From Neisseria meningitidis (lineage in GTDB: Bacteria; Pseudomonadota; Gammaproteobacteria; Burkholderiales; Neisseriaceae): DNA of 64,000 bases. The notes below the pieces were generated by a model. The model did not search any database. It was not told the origin of the DNA and worked only from the letters and a program-made list of their open reading frames with translations. The stretch lies in contig NZ_LR134525.1 of assembly GCF_900638555.1 (NCBI RefSeq), positions 2,108,001-2,172,000 on the forward strand, given 5' to 3'. The translations under genes were made by a program, and so were the position numbers. Below are positions 44,649 to 54,874 of the stretch, in pieces. The first letter of the stretch is position 1; each line of letters opens with the position of its first letter.

Positions 44649-45653
44649 TTAAAACGTAAAGCCCGTTTCCAGTTCTTCATCGCCGACCAGTTCGACCAAG
44701 AGCGCGTAGAGCGGGGCGAGTTCGGCATAACGGCGCGATACGCGGCGCAGATAGTTTAAGAAACGCGGGATTTCGGGACGGTATTTGTCTTTGCCGTCAC
44801 GGTAGTACAGGCGTGCGAAGATGCCTGCAACCTTCAAGTGCCGCTGCACGCCCATCCATTCGAACCAGCGGTAAAACTCGTCAAACGCTTCGGGGACGGG
44901 CAAGCCGGCAGCCCGCGCCTTTTCCCAGTAGCGGATAACCAAGTCCAAGACAAATTCTTCTTCCCATTCGATAAAGGCATCGCGCAACAGCGACACCAAA
45001 TCGTAGGAAATCGGGCCGTAAAGCGCGTCTTGGAAGTCTAAAACGCCCGGTCTGCCGCGCGTCAGCATCAGGTTGCGGACGATAAAGTCGCGGTGCACAT
45101 AGACTTTGGGCTGCGCCAACAGGGGCGGCAGCAGCGTATCGACGGTTTGCTGCCAAAGTTGGCGTTGTTTGAATGTTAATTCGCGCCCCAATTCTTTTGC
45201 GACAAACCATTCCGGGAACAGGTTGATTTCGCGCAGCATCGTTTCACGGTCATATTCGGGCAAAACCCCTTCACGGCTTGCCTTCTGCAATTCGACCAGC
45301 TCGCCGATTGCCTCCAAAAGCAGGGCTTTGTGCGCCGCTTCGCCCTGCTCCTGAAGCATCGCGGTCAAAAACGTCGTATTGCCCAAGTCGTTCAATACCA
45401 CAAACCCCAAATCCGTGTCCGCGTGCAATACCTGCGGTACATTGACCATGTCAAACAGTTTCTGCACTTTCAAATAAGGTGCGACACTCATCTTGTCGGG
45501 CGGTGCATCCATGCAGACGACACTGCTGCCGTCTGAAAACGTTGCACGGAAATAGCGGCGGAAATCAGCATCCGCCGCCGCGAAGGACAGATCGAAGTCC
45601 CGTTCGGGATAGATGGTCTGAAGCCAATTTTTCAGTTCGGTTTGCCGTTGCAT
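44649..45653 (-). CDS. amgK: AmgK-like anomeric MurNAc/GlcNAc kinase
   Basis: A 334-residue aminoglycoside-phosphotransferase-fold kinase. The catalytic block VYVHRDFIVRNLMLTRGRPGVLDFQDALYGP holds the HRDxxxxN and DFQD motifs. In Pseudomonas and related bacteria this gene, beside lptD, phosphorylates MurNAc in a peptidoglycan recycling bypass. The divergent lptD here supports that. No murU partner is adjacent in the window. The specific sugar is inferred by synteny. Confidence 0.8.
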   Translation of the reverse strand: MQRQTELKNWLQTIYPERDFDLSFAAADADFRRYFRATFSDGSSVVCMDAPPDKMSVAPYLKVQKLFDMVNVPQVLHADTDLGFVVLNDLGNTTFLTAMLQEQGEAAHKALLLEAIGELVELQKASREGVLPEYDRETMLREINLFPEWFVAKELGRELTFKQRQLWQQTVDTLLPPLLAQPKVYVHRDFIVRNLMLTRGRPGVLDFQDALYGPISYDLVSLLRDAFIEWEEEFVLDLVIRYWEKARAAGLPVPEAFDEFYRWFEWMGVQRHLKVAGIFARLYYRDGKDKYRPEIPRFLNYLRRVSRRYAELAPLYALLVELVGDEELETGFTF

Positions 45654-45722
45654 AACAGTACTAAAGCATTTCAGGTTACAATAAACGCTATTCTAACTGG
45701 CAAACCGACTTGAGGGGCGATT

Positions 45723-48131
45723 TTGGCTCGTTTATTTTCACTCAAACCACTGGTGCTGGCATTGGGCTTCTGTTTCGGCACGCATTGCGCCGCCGCCGAT
45801 GCCGTTGCGGCGGAGGAAACGGACAATCCGACCGCCGGAGGAAGCGTTCGGAGCGTGTCCGAACCCATACAGCCTACCAGCCTGAGCCTCGGTTCGACCT
45901 GCCTGTTTTGCAGTAACGAAAGCGGCAGCCCCGAGAGAACCGAAGCCGCCGTCCAAGGCAGCGGCGAAGCATCCATCCCCGAAGACTATACGCGCATTGT
46001 TGCCGACAGGATGGAAGGACAGTCGCAGGTGCAGGTGCGTGCCGAAGGCAACGTCGTCGTCGAACGCAATCGGACGACCCTCAATGCCGATTGGGCGGAT
46101 TACGACCAGTCGGGCGACACCGTTACCGCAGGCGACCGGTTCGCCCTCCAACAGGACGGTACGCTGATTCGGGGCGAAACCCTGACCTACAATCTCGAGC
46201 AGCAGACCGGGGAAGCGCACAACGTCCGTATGGAAACCGAACACGGCGGACGGCGGCTGCAAAGCGTCAGCCGCACCGCCGAAATGTTGGGCGAAGGGCA
46301 TTACAAACTGACGGAAACCCAATTCAACACCTGTTCCGCCGGCGATGCCGGCTGGTATGTCAAGGCCGCTTCCGTCGAAGCCGATCGGGAAAAAGGCATA
46401 GGCGTTGCCAAACACGCCGCCTTCGTGTTCGGCGGCGTTCCCCTTTTCTATACGCCTTGGGCGGACTTCCCGCTTGACGGCAACCGCAAAAGCGGCCTGC
46501 TTGTTCCCTCACTGTCCGCCGGTTCGGACGGCGTTTCCCTTTCCGTTCCCTATTATTTCAACCTTGCCCCCAATCTCGATGCCACGTTCGCGCCCGGCGT
46601 GATCGGCGAACGCGGCGCGGTCTTTGACGGGCAGGTACGCTACCTGCGGCCGGATTATGCCGGCCAGTCCGACCTGACCTGGCTGCCGCACGACAAGAAA
46701 AGCGGCAGGAATAACCGCTATCAGGCGAAATGGCAGCATCGGCACGACATTTCCGACACGCTTCAGGCGGGTGTCGATTTCAACCAAGTCTCCGACAGCG
46801 GCTACTACCGCGACTTTTACGGCAACAAAGAAATCGCCGGCAACGTCAACCTCAACCGCCGTGTATGGCTGGATTATGGCGGCAGGGCGGCGGGCGGCAG
46901 CCTGAATGCCGGCCTTTCGGTTCTGAAATACCAGACGCTGGCAAACCAAAGCGGCTACAAAGACAAACCGTATGCCCTGATGCCGCGCCTTTCCGCCGAT
47001 TGGCGCAAAAACACCGGCAGGGCGCAAATCGGCGTGTCCGCACAATTTACCCGCTTCAGCCACGACAGCCGCCAAGACGGCAGCCGCCTCGTCGTCTATC
47101 CCGACATCAAATGGGATTTCAGCAACAGCTGGGGTTACGTCCGTCCCAAGCTCGGACTGCACGCCACCTATTACAGCCTCAACCGCTTCGGCAGCCAAGA
47201 AGCCCGACGCGTCAGCCGCACTCTGCCCATCGTCAACATCGACAGCGGCATGACCTTCGAACGCAATACGCGGATGTTTGGCGGAGAAGTCCTGCAAACC
47301 CTCGAGCCGCGCCTGTTCTACAACTATATTCCTGCCAAATCCCAAAACGACCTGCCCAATTTCGATTCGTCGGAAAGCAGCTTCGGCTACGGGCAGCTCT
47401 TTCGCGAAAACCTCTATTACGGCAACGACAGGATTAACACCGCAAACAGCCTTTCCGCCGCCGTGCAAAGCCGTATTTTGGACGGCGCGACGGGGGAAGA
47501 GCGTTTCCGCGCCGGCATCGGTCAGAAATTCTACTTCAAAAACGACGCAGTCATGCTTGACGGCAGTGTCGGCAAAAAACCGCGCAGCCGTTCCGACTGG
47601 GTGGCATTCGCCTCCAGCGGCATCGGCAGCCGCTTCATCCTCGACAGCAGCATCCACTACAACCAAAACGACAAACGCGCCGAGAACTACGCCGTCGGTG
47701 CAAGCTACCGTCCCGCACAGGGCAAAGTGCTGAACGCCCGCTACAAATACGGGCGCAACGAAAAAATCTACCTGAAGTCCGACGGTTCCTATTTTTACGA
47801 CAAACTCAGCCAGCTCGACCTGTCCGCACAATGGCCGCTGACGCGCAACCTGTCGGCCGTCGTCCGTTACAACTACGGTTTTGAAGCCAAAAAACCGATA
47901 GAGGTGCTGGCGGGTGCGGAATACAAAAGCAGTTGCGGCTGCTGGGGCGCGGGCGTGTACGCCCAACGCTACGTTACCGGCGAAAACACCTACAAAAACG
48001 CTGTCTTTTTCTCACTTCAGTTGAAAGACCTCAGCAGTGTCGGCAGAAACCCCGCAGACAGGATGGATGTCGCCGTTCCCGGCTATATCCCCGCCCACTC
48101 TCTTTCCGCCGGACGCAACAAACGGCCCTGA
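45723..48131 (+). CDS. lptD: LPS/LOS assembly outer membrane protein LptD
   Basis: 802 residues, the outer-membrane barrel that inserts lipooligosaccharide with LptE. A signal peptide (MARLFSLKPLVLALGFCFGT...) is followed by the OstA periplasmic domain (IVADRMEGQSQVQVRAEGNV) and a long beta-barrel. Cysteines occur in TCLFCSNESG, FNTCSAG and SSCGCWG. The start is TTG at 45723, with GAGGGGCG upstream. It is divergent from amgK and 104 bp upstream of the SurA-like gene, all of them part of envelope building. Confidence 0.95.
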   Translation: MARLFSLKPLVLALGFCFGTHCAAADAVAAEETDNPTAGGSVRSVSEPIQPTSLSLGSTCLFCSNESGSPERTEAAVQGSGEASIPEDYTRIVADRMEGQSQVQVRAEGNVVVERNRTTLNADWADYDQSGDTVTAGDRFALQQDGTLIRGETLTYNLEQQTGEAHNVRMETEHGGRRLQSVSRTAEMLGEGHYKLTETQFNTCSAGDAGWYVKAASVEADREKGIGVAKHAAFVFGGVPLFYTPWADFPLDGNRKSGLLVPSLSAGSDGVSLSVPYYFNLAPNLDATFAPGVIGERGAVFDGQVRYLRPDYAGQSDLTWLPHDKKSGRNNRYQAKWQHRHDISDTLQAGVDFNQVSDSGYYRDFYGNKEIAGNVNLNRRVWLDYGGRAAGGSLNAGLSVLKYQTLANQSGYKDKPYALMPRLSADWRKNTGRAQIGVSAQFTRFSHDSRQDGSRLVVYPDIKWDFSNSWGYVRPKLGLHATYYSLNRFGSQEARRVSRTLPIVNIDSGMTFERNTRMFGGEVLQTLEPRLFYNYIPAKSQNDLPNFDSSESSFGYGQLFRENLYYGNDRINTANSLSAAVQSRILDGATGEERFRAGIGQKFYFKNDAVMLDGSVGKKPRSRSDWVAFASSGIGSRFILDSSIHYNQNDKRAENYAVGASYRPAQGKVLNARYKYGRNEKIYLKSDGSYFYDKLSQLDLSAQWPLTRNLSAVVRYNYGFEAKKPIEVLAGAEYKSSCGCWGAGVYAQRYVTGENTYKNAVFFSLQLKDLSSVGRNPADRMDVAVPGYIPAHSLSAGRNKRP

Positions 48132-48235
48132 CCGTCGGAAACCCGGCAGGAGCACCGTTCCCGCACAAGACGGCATTCCACCGACAACCCCAAACCCGCC
48201 ATCAAAGGCAGGATTCAAACGATAAGGAAAGAATG

Positions 48236-49297
48236 ATGAAAATCAAAGCCCTGATGATTGCCGCCGCATTGCTGGCAGCAGCCGATGTCCACGCCGCACC
48301 GCAAAAGGCAAAAACCGCATCCGCCAAAGCTGCCAAAGCTGCCAAAGCTGCCAAAGTTGCCAAAGTTGCCAAAGTTGCCAAAGTTGCCAAAGTTGCCAAA
48401 GTTGCCGCCACGGCGCAAAAAGAAGCCGCACCCGCACAACAGCAGGGCGGTATCCGCTTTTCAGACGGCATTGCCGCCGTTGCCGACAACGAAGTCATCA
48501 CGCGCCGCCGGCTTGCCGAAGCCGTTGCCGAAGCCAAAGCCAACCTGCCCAAAGACGCGCAGATAAGCGAATCCGAGCTGTCCCGACAGGTGCTGATGCA
48601 GCTTGTCAACCAATCCCTGATTGTACAGGCGGGCAAACGCCGCAACATTCAAGCAAGCGAAGCGGAAATCGATGCCGTCGTCGCAAAAAATTCCGCCCTC
48701 AAAAACCTCAGCCCCGCCCAACGCCGCGATTTTGCCGACAACATCATTGCCGAAAAAGTCCGCCAGCAGGCAGTGATGCAGAACAGCCGCGTGAGCGAAG
48801 CTGAAATCGATGCCTTCCTCGAGCAGGCGCAAAAACAAGGCATCACCCTGCCCGAAGGCGCACCGTTGCGCCAATACCGCGCCCAACACATCCTGATTAA
48901 AGCCGACAGCGAAAACGCCGCCGTCGGCGCGGAAAGCACCATCCGCAAAATCTACGGAGAGGCCCGCAGCGGCACAGACTTTTCCAGCCTAGCGCGCCAA
49001 TATTCGCAAGACGCGAGCGCGGGCAACGGCGGAGATTTGGGCTGGTTTGCCGACGGCGTGATGGTTCCCGCCTTTGAAGAAGCCGTCCACGCGCTCAAAC
49101 CCGGACAGGTCGGCGCGCCCGTCCGCACCCAATTCGGCTGGCATATCATCAAATTGAACGAAGTGCGCGATGCCGGCACACCTCAGGAACGTATCCGCAA
49201 TTCCGTGCGGCAATACATCTTCCAACAAAAAGCCGAACAGGCAACCGTCAACCTGTTGCGTGACCTGCATTCCGGCGCGTATGTCGACATCCGCTAA
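48236..49297 (+). CDS. surA: SurA-like periplasmic peptidyl-prolyl isomerase with N-terminal AK repeat
   Basis: 353 residues from the second of two adjacent ATGs (AAGGAA seven bases before it). A signal peptide (MKIKALMIAAALLAAADVHA) is followed by a lysine-rich tract of AAK/VAK units, then a SurA N-terminal chaperone region (EVITRRRLAEAVAEAKANLP) and a single parvulin domain (QYRAQHILIKADSENAAVG, FSSLARQYSQDASAGNGGDLGWFADG). It would help fold outer-membrane barrels such as LptD just upstream. The repeat region is built of 9-bp DNA units, so its length may vary between strains. Confidence 0.9.
   Translation: MKIKALMIAAALLAAADVHAAPQKAKTASAKAAKAAKAAKVAKVAKVAKVAKVAKVAATAQKEAAPAQQQGGIRFSDGIAAVADNEVITRRRLAEAVAEAKANLPKDAQISESELSRQVLMQLVNQSLIVQAGKRRNIQASEAEIDAVVAKNSALKNLSPAQRRDFADNIIAEKVRQQAVMQNSRVSEAEIDAFLEQAQKQGITLPEGAPLRQYRAQHILIKADSENAAVGAESTIRKIYGEARSGTDFSSLARQYSQDASAGNGGDLGWFADGVMVPAFEEAVHALKPGQVGAPVRTQFGWHIIKLNEVRDAGTPQERIRNSVRQYIFQQKAEQATVNLLRDLHSGAYVDIR
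48329..48406. repeat. 9-bp tandem repeat in the surA-like gene
   Basis: Three GCTGCCAAA units (48329-48355) are followed by five GTTGCCAAA units (48356-48400) and a partial GTTGCC (48401-48406). The unit is a multiple of three, so slippage changes the AK linker length without a frameshift. Confidence 0.95.
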
Positions 49298-49310
49298 GGC
49301 GGTTTGAAGC

Positions 49311-49355
49311 AAAAAGCCATACCGATCGGCAAAAATCCGGGCGGTATGGCTTTTT
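49311..49355. terminator. 13-bp hairpin with flanking A/T runs after the surA-like gene
   Basis: AAAAAGCCATACC (49311-49323) pairs exactly with GGTATGGCTTTTT (49343-49355). It is an intrinsic terminator for lptD-surA in the forward direction. Confidence 0.85.
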
Positions 49356-49388
49356 GGATTTCGAGTTACTTTTACACCGTCATTCATC

Positions 49389-50480
49389 ATTCCCGCGAAA
49401 GCGGGAATCTAGAAACGAAAAGTAACAGGAATTTATCGGGAATGGCTGGAGTTTAAAGGACTGGATTCCCGCCGTCGCGGGAATGACGGGATTTTGGGTT
49501 GTGGTAATTTATCGGAAAAACAAAAAAACCTATGCCGTCATTCCCGAGCAGGCGGGAATCCGGTTATTTAAAACTGCAGAAATTTATCCGAAGCAACAAC
49601 AATCTTTCCATCGTCATTCCCGCGTAGGCGGGAATCTAGCAACGAAAAGTAACAGGAATTTATCGGGAAAACAGAAACCTCTATGCCGTCATTCCCGCGA
49701 AAGCGGGAATCTAGGACGTAGAATCTAAAGCAACCGTTTTATCCGATAAGTTTCTGTGCCGAAGGGTCTGGATTCCCGCTTTCGCGGGAATGACGGCGCA
49801 TAAGTTCCCGTGCGGACAGACCTAGATTCCCACCTGTGTGGGAATGACGATTCAGAAGTTGCCCGAAACTCAAAAAAAACGAAACCGAACGAACCGGATT
49901 CCCGCTTTCGCGGGAATGACGGCGCATAAGTTCCCGTGCGGACAGACCTAGATTCCCACCTGTGTGGGAATGACGATGCAGAAGTTGCCCGAAACCAAAA
50001 AACTGAAGCCGAACGGTCTGGATTCCCGCTTTCGCGGGAATGACGGCGCATAAGTTCCCGTGCGGACAGACCTAGATTCCCACCTGCGTGGGAATGACGA
50101 TTCAGAAGTTGCCCGAAACTCAAAAAAAACGAAACCGAACGAACCGGATTCCCGCTTTTACGGGAATGACGGGATTTTGGGTTGTGGTAATTTATCGGGA
50201 AAACGGAAACCCCTATGCCGTCATTCCCGCGCAGGCGGGAATCTAGGACGTAGAATCTAAAGAAACCGTTTTATCCGATAAGTTTCTGTACCGAAGAATC
50301 TGGATTTCCGCTTTCGCGGGAATGACGGCATATCAGTTTCTGTGCGGATAAACCTAGATTCCCATCTGCGTGGGAATGACGGGATTTTAGATTGCGGGTA
50401 TTTATCGGGAACGGCGGCTTGGAAGTTCATTGAAACGGAAAAACAACGGAAACCCAAAAAACCGGATTCCCGACTGTGGG
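49389..50480. repeat. array of about 16 dRS3 palindromes and RS cores
   Basis: No gene is supported in this 1.1-kb block. About 16 copies of the 20-bp dRS3 palindrome lie here, e.g. 49389-49408, 49465-49484, 49540-49559, 49616-49635, 49691-49710 and 49772-49791, on to about 50464. Core variants include CGAAAG, CTTTCG and CCTGTG. The spacers are themselves repeated (CCGTGCGGACAGACCTAG, GAAGTTGCCCGAAAC and TTTATCGGGAA segments). Short ORFs inside are translations of the repeat (HSRESGNP, GGNLG). Confidence 0.95.
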
Positions 50481-50530
50481 AATGATGAGATTCAGGTTTC
50501 TGTTTTTGCCGGAGTTTGCCGTATCGGGCT

Positions 50531-52411
50531 TCAGACGGCATTGCCTGCCGTTGTACCCGCGGGTGCGACTGCCTTGATGTAGTTGAGCGAGACAAACTGC
50601 TTCTCGGCATCTAATTCGGTGATTTTGAACAATGCCTGCGATTTGGGCAGCGCGTCAAACGGAATACCGGTCGCGCGTGTTACTAGCGGCAGACCTTCGA
50701 TGCGGACGAGGTCTTCTTTCAGAATCGTCGCCGTCAGCTCGCTCGTGCCTTGCTGTTGCAGGTAAACCAGGCTCCAGTAGGCTTCCATTTGGCGTTGGAA
50801 GTCGGCGTAGGCGGTATAGGCGGCATCAAAGTCGCGCAGTGCGGCGAAAAGCTCGGCATCGCTGTTTTGATACAGCGGCTCGGCAGTGTCGTCTATCAGG
50901 CTGATCAGCTGCTTTTGGTTGATGTAGTCGGCGGCGCGGCGCAGCGGCGAGGTAAACCAGCCGTAATGCCGCACGCCCATGCCGATATGCGGCTCGGATT
51001 TGGTGCTCATGCGTACTTTTCCGGTGGGTTGGACGCGGAAGAGGCCGGGCAGGTCGTTGTCATGGAGCATTTGCGCCCAAGTGCTGTTGGCAAGAATCAT
51101 CATCTCGCTGACCAGCGTATCGATGGGCGAACCGCGTTCGCGGCGGACGACGGATACGTTGTCTTCTTTATCCAATTCGATGCTGTAATCGTATTGCGGC
51201 GCGCGGTCGGGTTCGTATTTGCCGCGCGCTTTTTGCAGGGCGGTGGCGAATTGATAAAACCAAATCAGGTCTTGATGGTGGGCGAACATCATTTCGCCCG
51301 CTTCGTCCAAGCCCGCTTCGGCGTTGAAATGCGGTTCGATGGCTTGGATACGCAGGTTTTCAGCGATGTTGACCGCTTCGATTTTGCAGGTCGGCGCGCC
51401 GACGTTGAACTCGTTGTCCACATCGAAATAAATGCTGATGGAAGGGCGGTATGTACCTGCATCAAGGCTGAACGCGGCAATCCAGTTTTCGGGCAACATC
51501 GTGATTTTGCCGCCGGGAAAATAAACCGTGCTTAAGCGTTCCATGATGTTTTTTTCCATTTTGTCGCCTTGCTTAATGGCAAGCGACGGCGCGGCAATGT
51601 GGATGCCGACGCGTTTTATGCCATTGCCCAAATCGGTCAGGCTTAAAGCGTCGTCCACTTCGGTAGTCGATTCGTCGTCAATGGAAAAGGCGGTAACGTC
51701 GGCTTTGGGTAAGTCAGGCATTTCAGGAAGCGGAAGGTCGGGGAAGCCTGTTCCTTTGGGGAAATATTTGATTTCAAACCCGTCTTGCAGGTATTGGGGA
51801 ATGGACGTAATGCCGCCCGTTTTTTTCGCCAATTCGTAGGCAGAGGTTTTCAGCGCGTCGGCGGCTTTGGTAAAGGCTTTGTAGGTCAGCGACTGCTTGT
51901 CGGGCGCGTGCAGGATGGTTTTCAAATCCGCCGCGATTTCAGACGGCATCTCGCCGCGTTTCAAGGCTTCCGCCCAAGCGTCGATTTGCGCGTCTTGCTG
52001 TTTTTTGCGTTCGATGGCGGCAAGTGCTTGTTTTAAAGTTTCTTCGGGCGCGGCTTTGAACACGCCTTTGGCTTTTTTGTAGAAATACATCGGCGCGGCG
52101 TAAAGCGCAATCAAAGTTGCCGCCAGCTCGGTTTTGGTCGGCGCATGGCCGTAATATTCTTCGGCGATGGCTTCGGCGGTAAATTCCTCTTCGCCGCATA
52201 CTTCCCACAATAAATCGGTGTCGATGTCCGCCGCCTGTGCCTGCGCGTTTTCCAAAAACGCCGCCATATCGCCGTCAAACTCGGCAAAGACGTTGTTCGC
52301 CTTCACTTTGGTGCGTTTGCCGTGTGGGGTATCGACTTGGTAGGTGGCATCGTTTTTTTGGATGATGGCGGCGATTTTGAATTGGCCGGACTCTTCGTAA
52401 AAAATATTCAT
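50531..52411 (-). CDS. RNB-domain exoribonuclease (RNase II family)
   Basis: 626 residues. The RNB catalytic core has DVTAFSIDDESTTEVDDALSLT (metal-binding aspartates) and FPGGKITMLPENWIAAFSLD. A C-terminal RNA-binding region follows. It hydrolyses RNA 3'-5' in the cytoplasm. It is not clearly the E. coli RNase II or RNase R branch; the N-terminal region (FYEESGQFKIAAIIQKND) is the form seen in betaproteobacteria. The start at 52411 gives MNIFYEE. The stop is provided by a DUS (residues NAV-stop). Confidence 0.85.
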   Translation of the reverse strand: MNIFYEESGQFKIAAIIQKNDATYQVDTPHGKRTKVKANNVFAEFDGDMAAFLENAQAQAADIDTDLLWEVCGEEEFTAEAIAEEYYGHAPTKTELAATLIALYAAPMYFYKKAKGVFKAAPEETLKQALAAIERKKQQDAQIDAWAEALKRGEMPSEIAADLKTILHAPDKQSLTYKAFTKAADALKTSAYELAKKTGGITSIPQYLQDGFEIKYFPKGTGFPDLPLPEMPDLPKADVTAFSIDDESTTEVDDALSLTDLGNGIKRVGIHIAAPSLAIKQGDKMEKNIMERLSTVYFPGGKITMLPENWIAAFSLDAGTYRPSISIYFDVDNEFNVGAPTCKIEAVNIAENLRIQAIEPHFNAEAGLDEAGEMMFAHHQDLIWFYQFATALQKARGKYEPDRAPQYDYSIELDKEDNVSVVRRERGSPIDTLVSEMMILANSTWAQMLHDNDLPGLFRVQPTGKVRMSTKSEPHIGMGVRHYGWFTSPLRRAADYINQKQLISLIDDTAEPLYQNSDAELFAALRDFDAAYTAYADFQRQMEAYWSLVYLQQQGTSELTATILKEDLVRIEGLPLVTRATGIPFDALPKSQALFKITELDAEKQFVSLNYIKAVAPAGTTAGNAV

Positions 52412-52520
52412 TTTTCGGATTTTTCTGTGGAAACTCAAGCGGGCGATTTTAGCAGATTACCGAAAATGCCGTCTGAAAAAAGGTTGGGAGAGGGTTGGCG
52501 CGTCTTTGCGGTGCTTGCGT

Positions 52521-52675
52521 TATAGTGGATTAACAAAAACCAGTACAGCGTTACCTCGCCTTAGCTCAAAGAGAACGATTCTCTAAGGTGCTGAAGCACC
52601 AAGTGAATCGGTTCCGTACTATTTGTACTGTCTGCGGCTTCGTCGCCTTGTCCTGATTTTTGTTAATCCACTATA
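52521..52675. repeat. Correia repeat (CREE) upstream of the LOG gene
   Basis: A full 155-bp element, from TATAGTGGATTAAC at 52521 to GTTAATCCACTATA at 52675. It occupies most of the 308-bp gap between the exoribonuclease gene and the LOG-family gene. The rest of the gap holds one DUS (about 52467) and no gene. Confidence 0.93.
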
Positions 52676-52677
52676 CG
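52648..52677 (+). promoter_or_regulatory. possible promoter created at the Correia end
   Basis: TTGTCC (52648-52653), 18 bases, then TATACG (52672-52677), where the last base pairs come from the flank. This would drive the LOG gene from the Correia end, about 37 bp before its start. Correia-borne promoters are established in Neisseria, but this one is only a hexamer match. Confidence 0.35.
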
Positions 52678-52719
52678 TTTTTGACGGTGTACAATCGCTG
52701 TTTTTGAACGGAGGATGGA

Positions 52720-53352
52720 ATGGAGAATACAAACCGTGTGCCGGAGCAGGCACGTTATGATGCCGAACGCAGGCAGGCAGACGAAGCATTGGCGGGCGTG
52801 TTTCCGGCAGTCAGTATCTTCGGCAGCGCGCGCACGCCGCAGAATCATGCGGATTATGCGTTCTCCTGCCGTCTGGCGCGGCGGCTGTCGGATTCGGGCA
52901 TTGCCGTCATTTCGGGCGGCGGGCCGGGGATTATGGAGGCGGCAAACAAGGGCGCGTTTGCCGGGAAGTCGGTTTCGGTGGGGCTGAACATCGTTTTGCC
53001 GCACGAGCAGAAACCGAATCCGTATCAGGACATCGCCTTGCGGTTTTCCCGTTTTGCCGAACGCAAGGCGGTGTTTTTCCGCTATTCCCAAGCATATGTC
53101 GTGATGCCGGGCGGCTTCGGGACGCTGGACGAATTGTTTGAAATCCTGACCTTGGTGCAGACGGGCAAAGTGCCGCCGCGTCCGATTGTTTTGGTCGGAA
53201 AGGCGTTTTGGTCGGGCTTGGCGGAGTGGATAAACGCGCAGCTTTTGGCGCGCGGTCTGATTTCCGAAGGGGCAGCCTCTTTGTTCGCCATATCGGACGA
53301 TGAAGACGAAATCGTTGCGTATCTGTCGGAACACGGGCTTCAGACGGCATAG
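52720..53352 (+). CDS. LOG-family protein (lysine-decarboxylase-like nucleoside-phosphate hydrolase)
   Basis: 210 residues. VISGGGPGIMEAANKGAF (about 65) and VVMPGGFGTLDELFE (about 131) are the PGGxGTxxE family motifs. Most characterised members hydrolyse cytokinin or nucleoside 5'-monophosphates; the old lysine decarboxylase label is not supported. The start has CGGAGG seven bases upstream. The end GLQTA is encoded by a DUS. Confidence 0.85.
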   Translation: MENTNRVPEQARYDAERRQADEALAGVFPAVSIFGSARTPQNHADYAFSCRLARRLSDSGIAVISGGGPGIMEAANKGAFAGKSVSVGLNIVLPHEQKPNPYQDIALRFSRFAERKAVFFRYSQAYVVMPGGFGTLDELFEILTLVQTGKVPPRPIVLVGKAFWSGLAEWINAQLLARGLISEGAASLFAISDDEDEIVAYLSEHGLQTA

Positions 53353-53366
53353 CGTCCTGAGAGTGA

Positions 53367-54794
<1,428 letters not shown>

Positions 54795-54810
54795 GCGTTT
54801 ACTGAAACCG

Positions 54811-54845
54811 ATGCCGTCTGAACGCGCGTTCAGACGGCATTTTTA
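54811..54845. terminator. inverted DUS terminator after purB
   Basis: ATGCCGTCTGAACG (54811-54824) and CGTTCAGACGGCAT (54827-54840) are followed by TTTTT, closing purB. Confidence 0.85.
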
Positions 54846-54874
54846 AGATAACGGGACATACAGGGGCGATATTT

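Noticed and set aside
49725..50260. Several open frames with HSRESGNP/GGNLG-type repeats
   Set aside because: They are translations of dRS3/RS repeats, with no ribosome sites and no family.
49389..50480. CRISPR-like look of the repeat array
   Set aside because: Repeats are palindromes in both orientations and the spacers are themselves repeated, with no cas genes.
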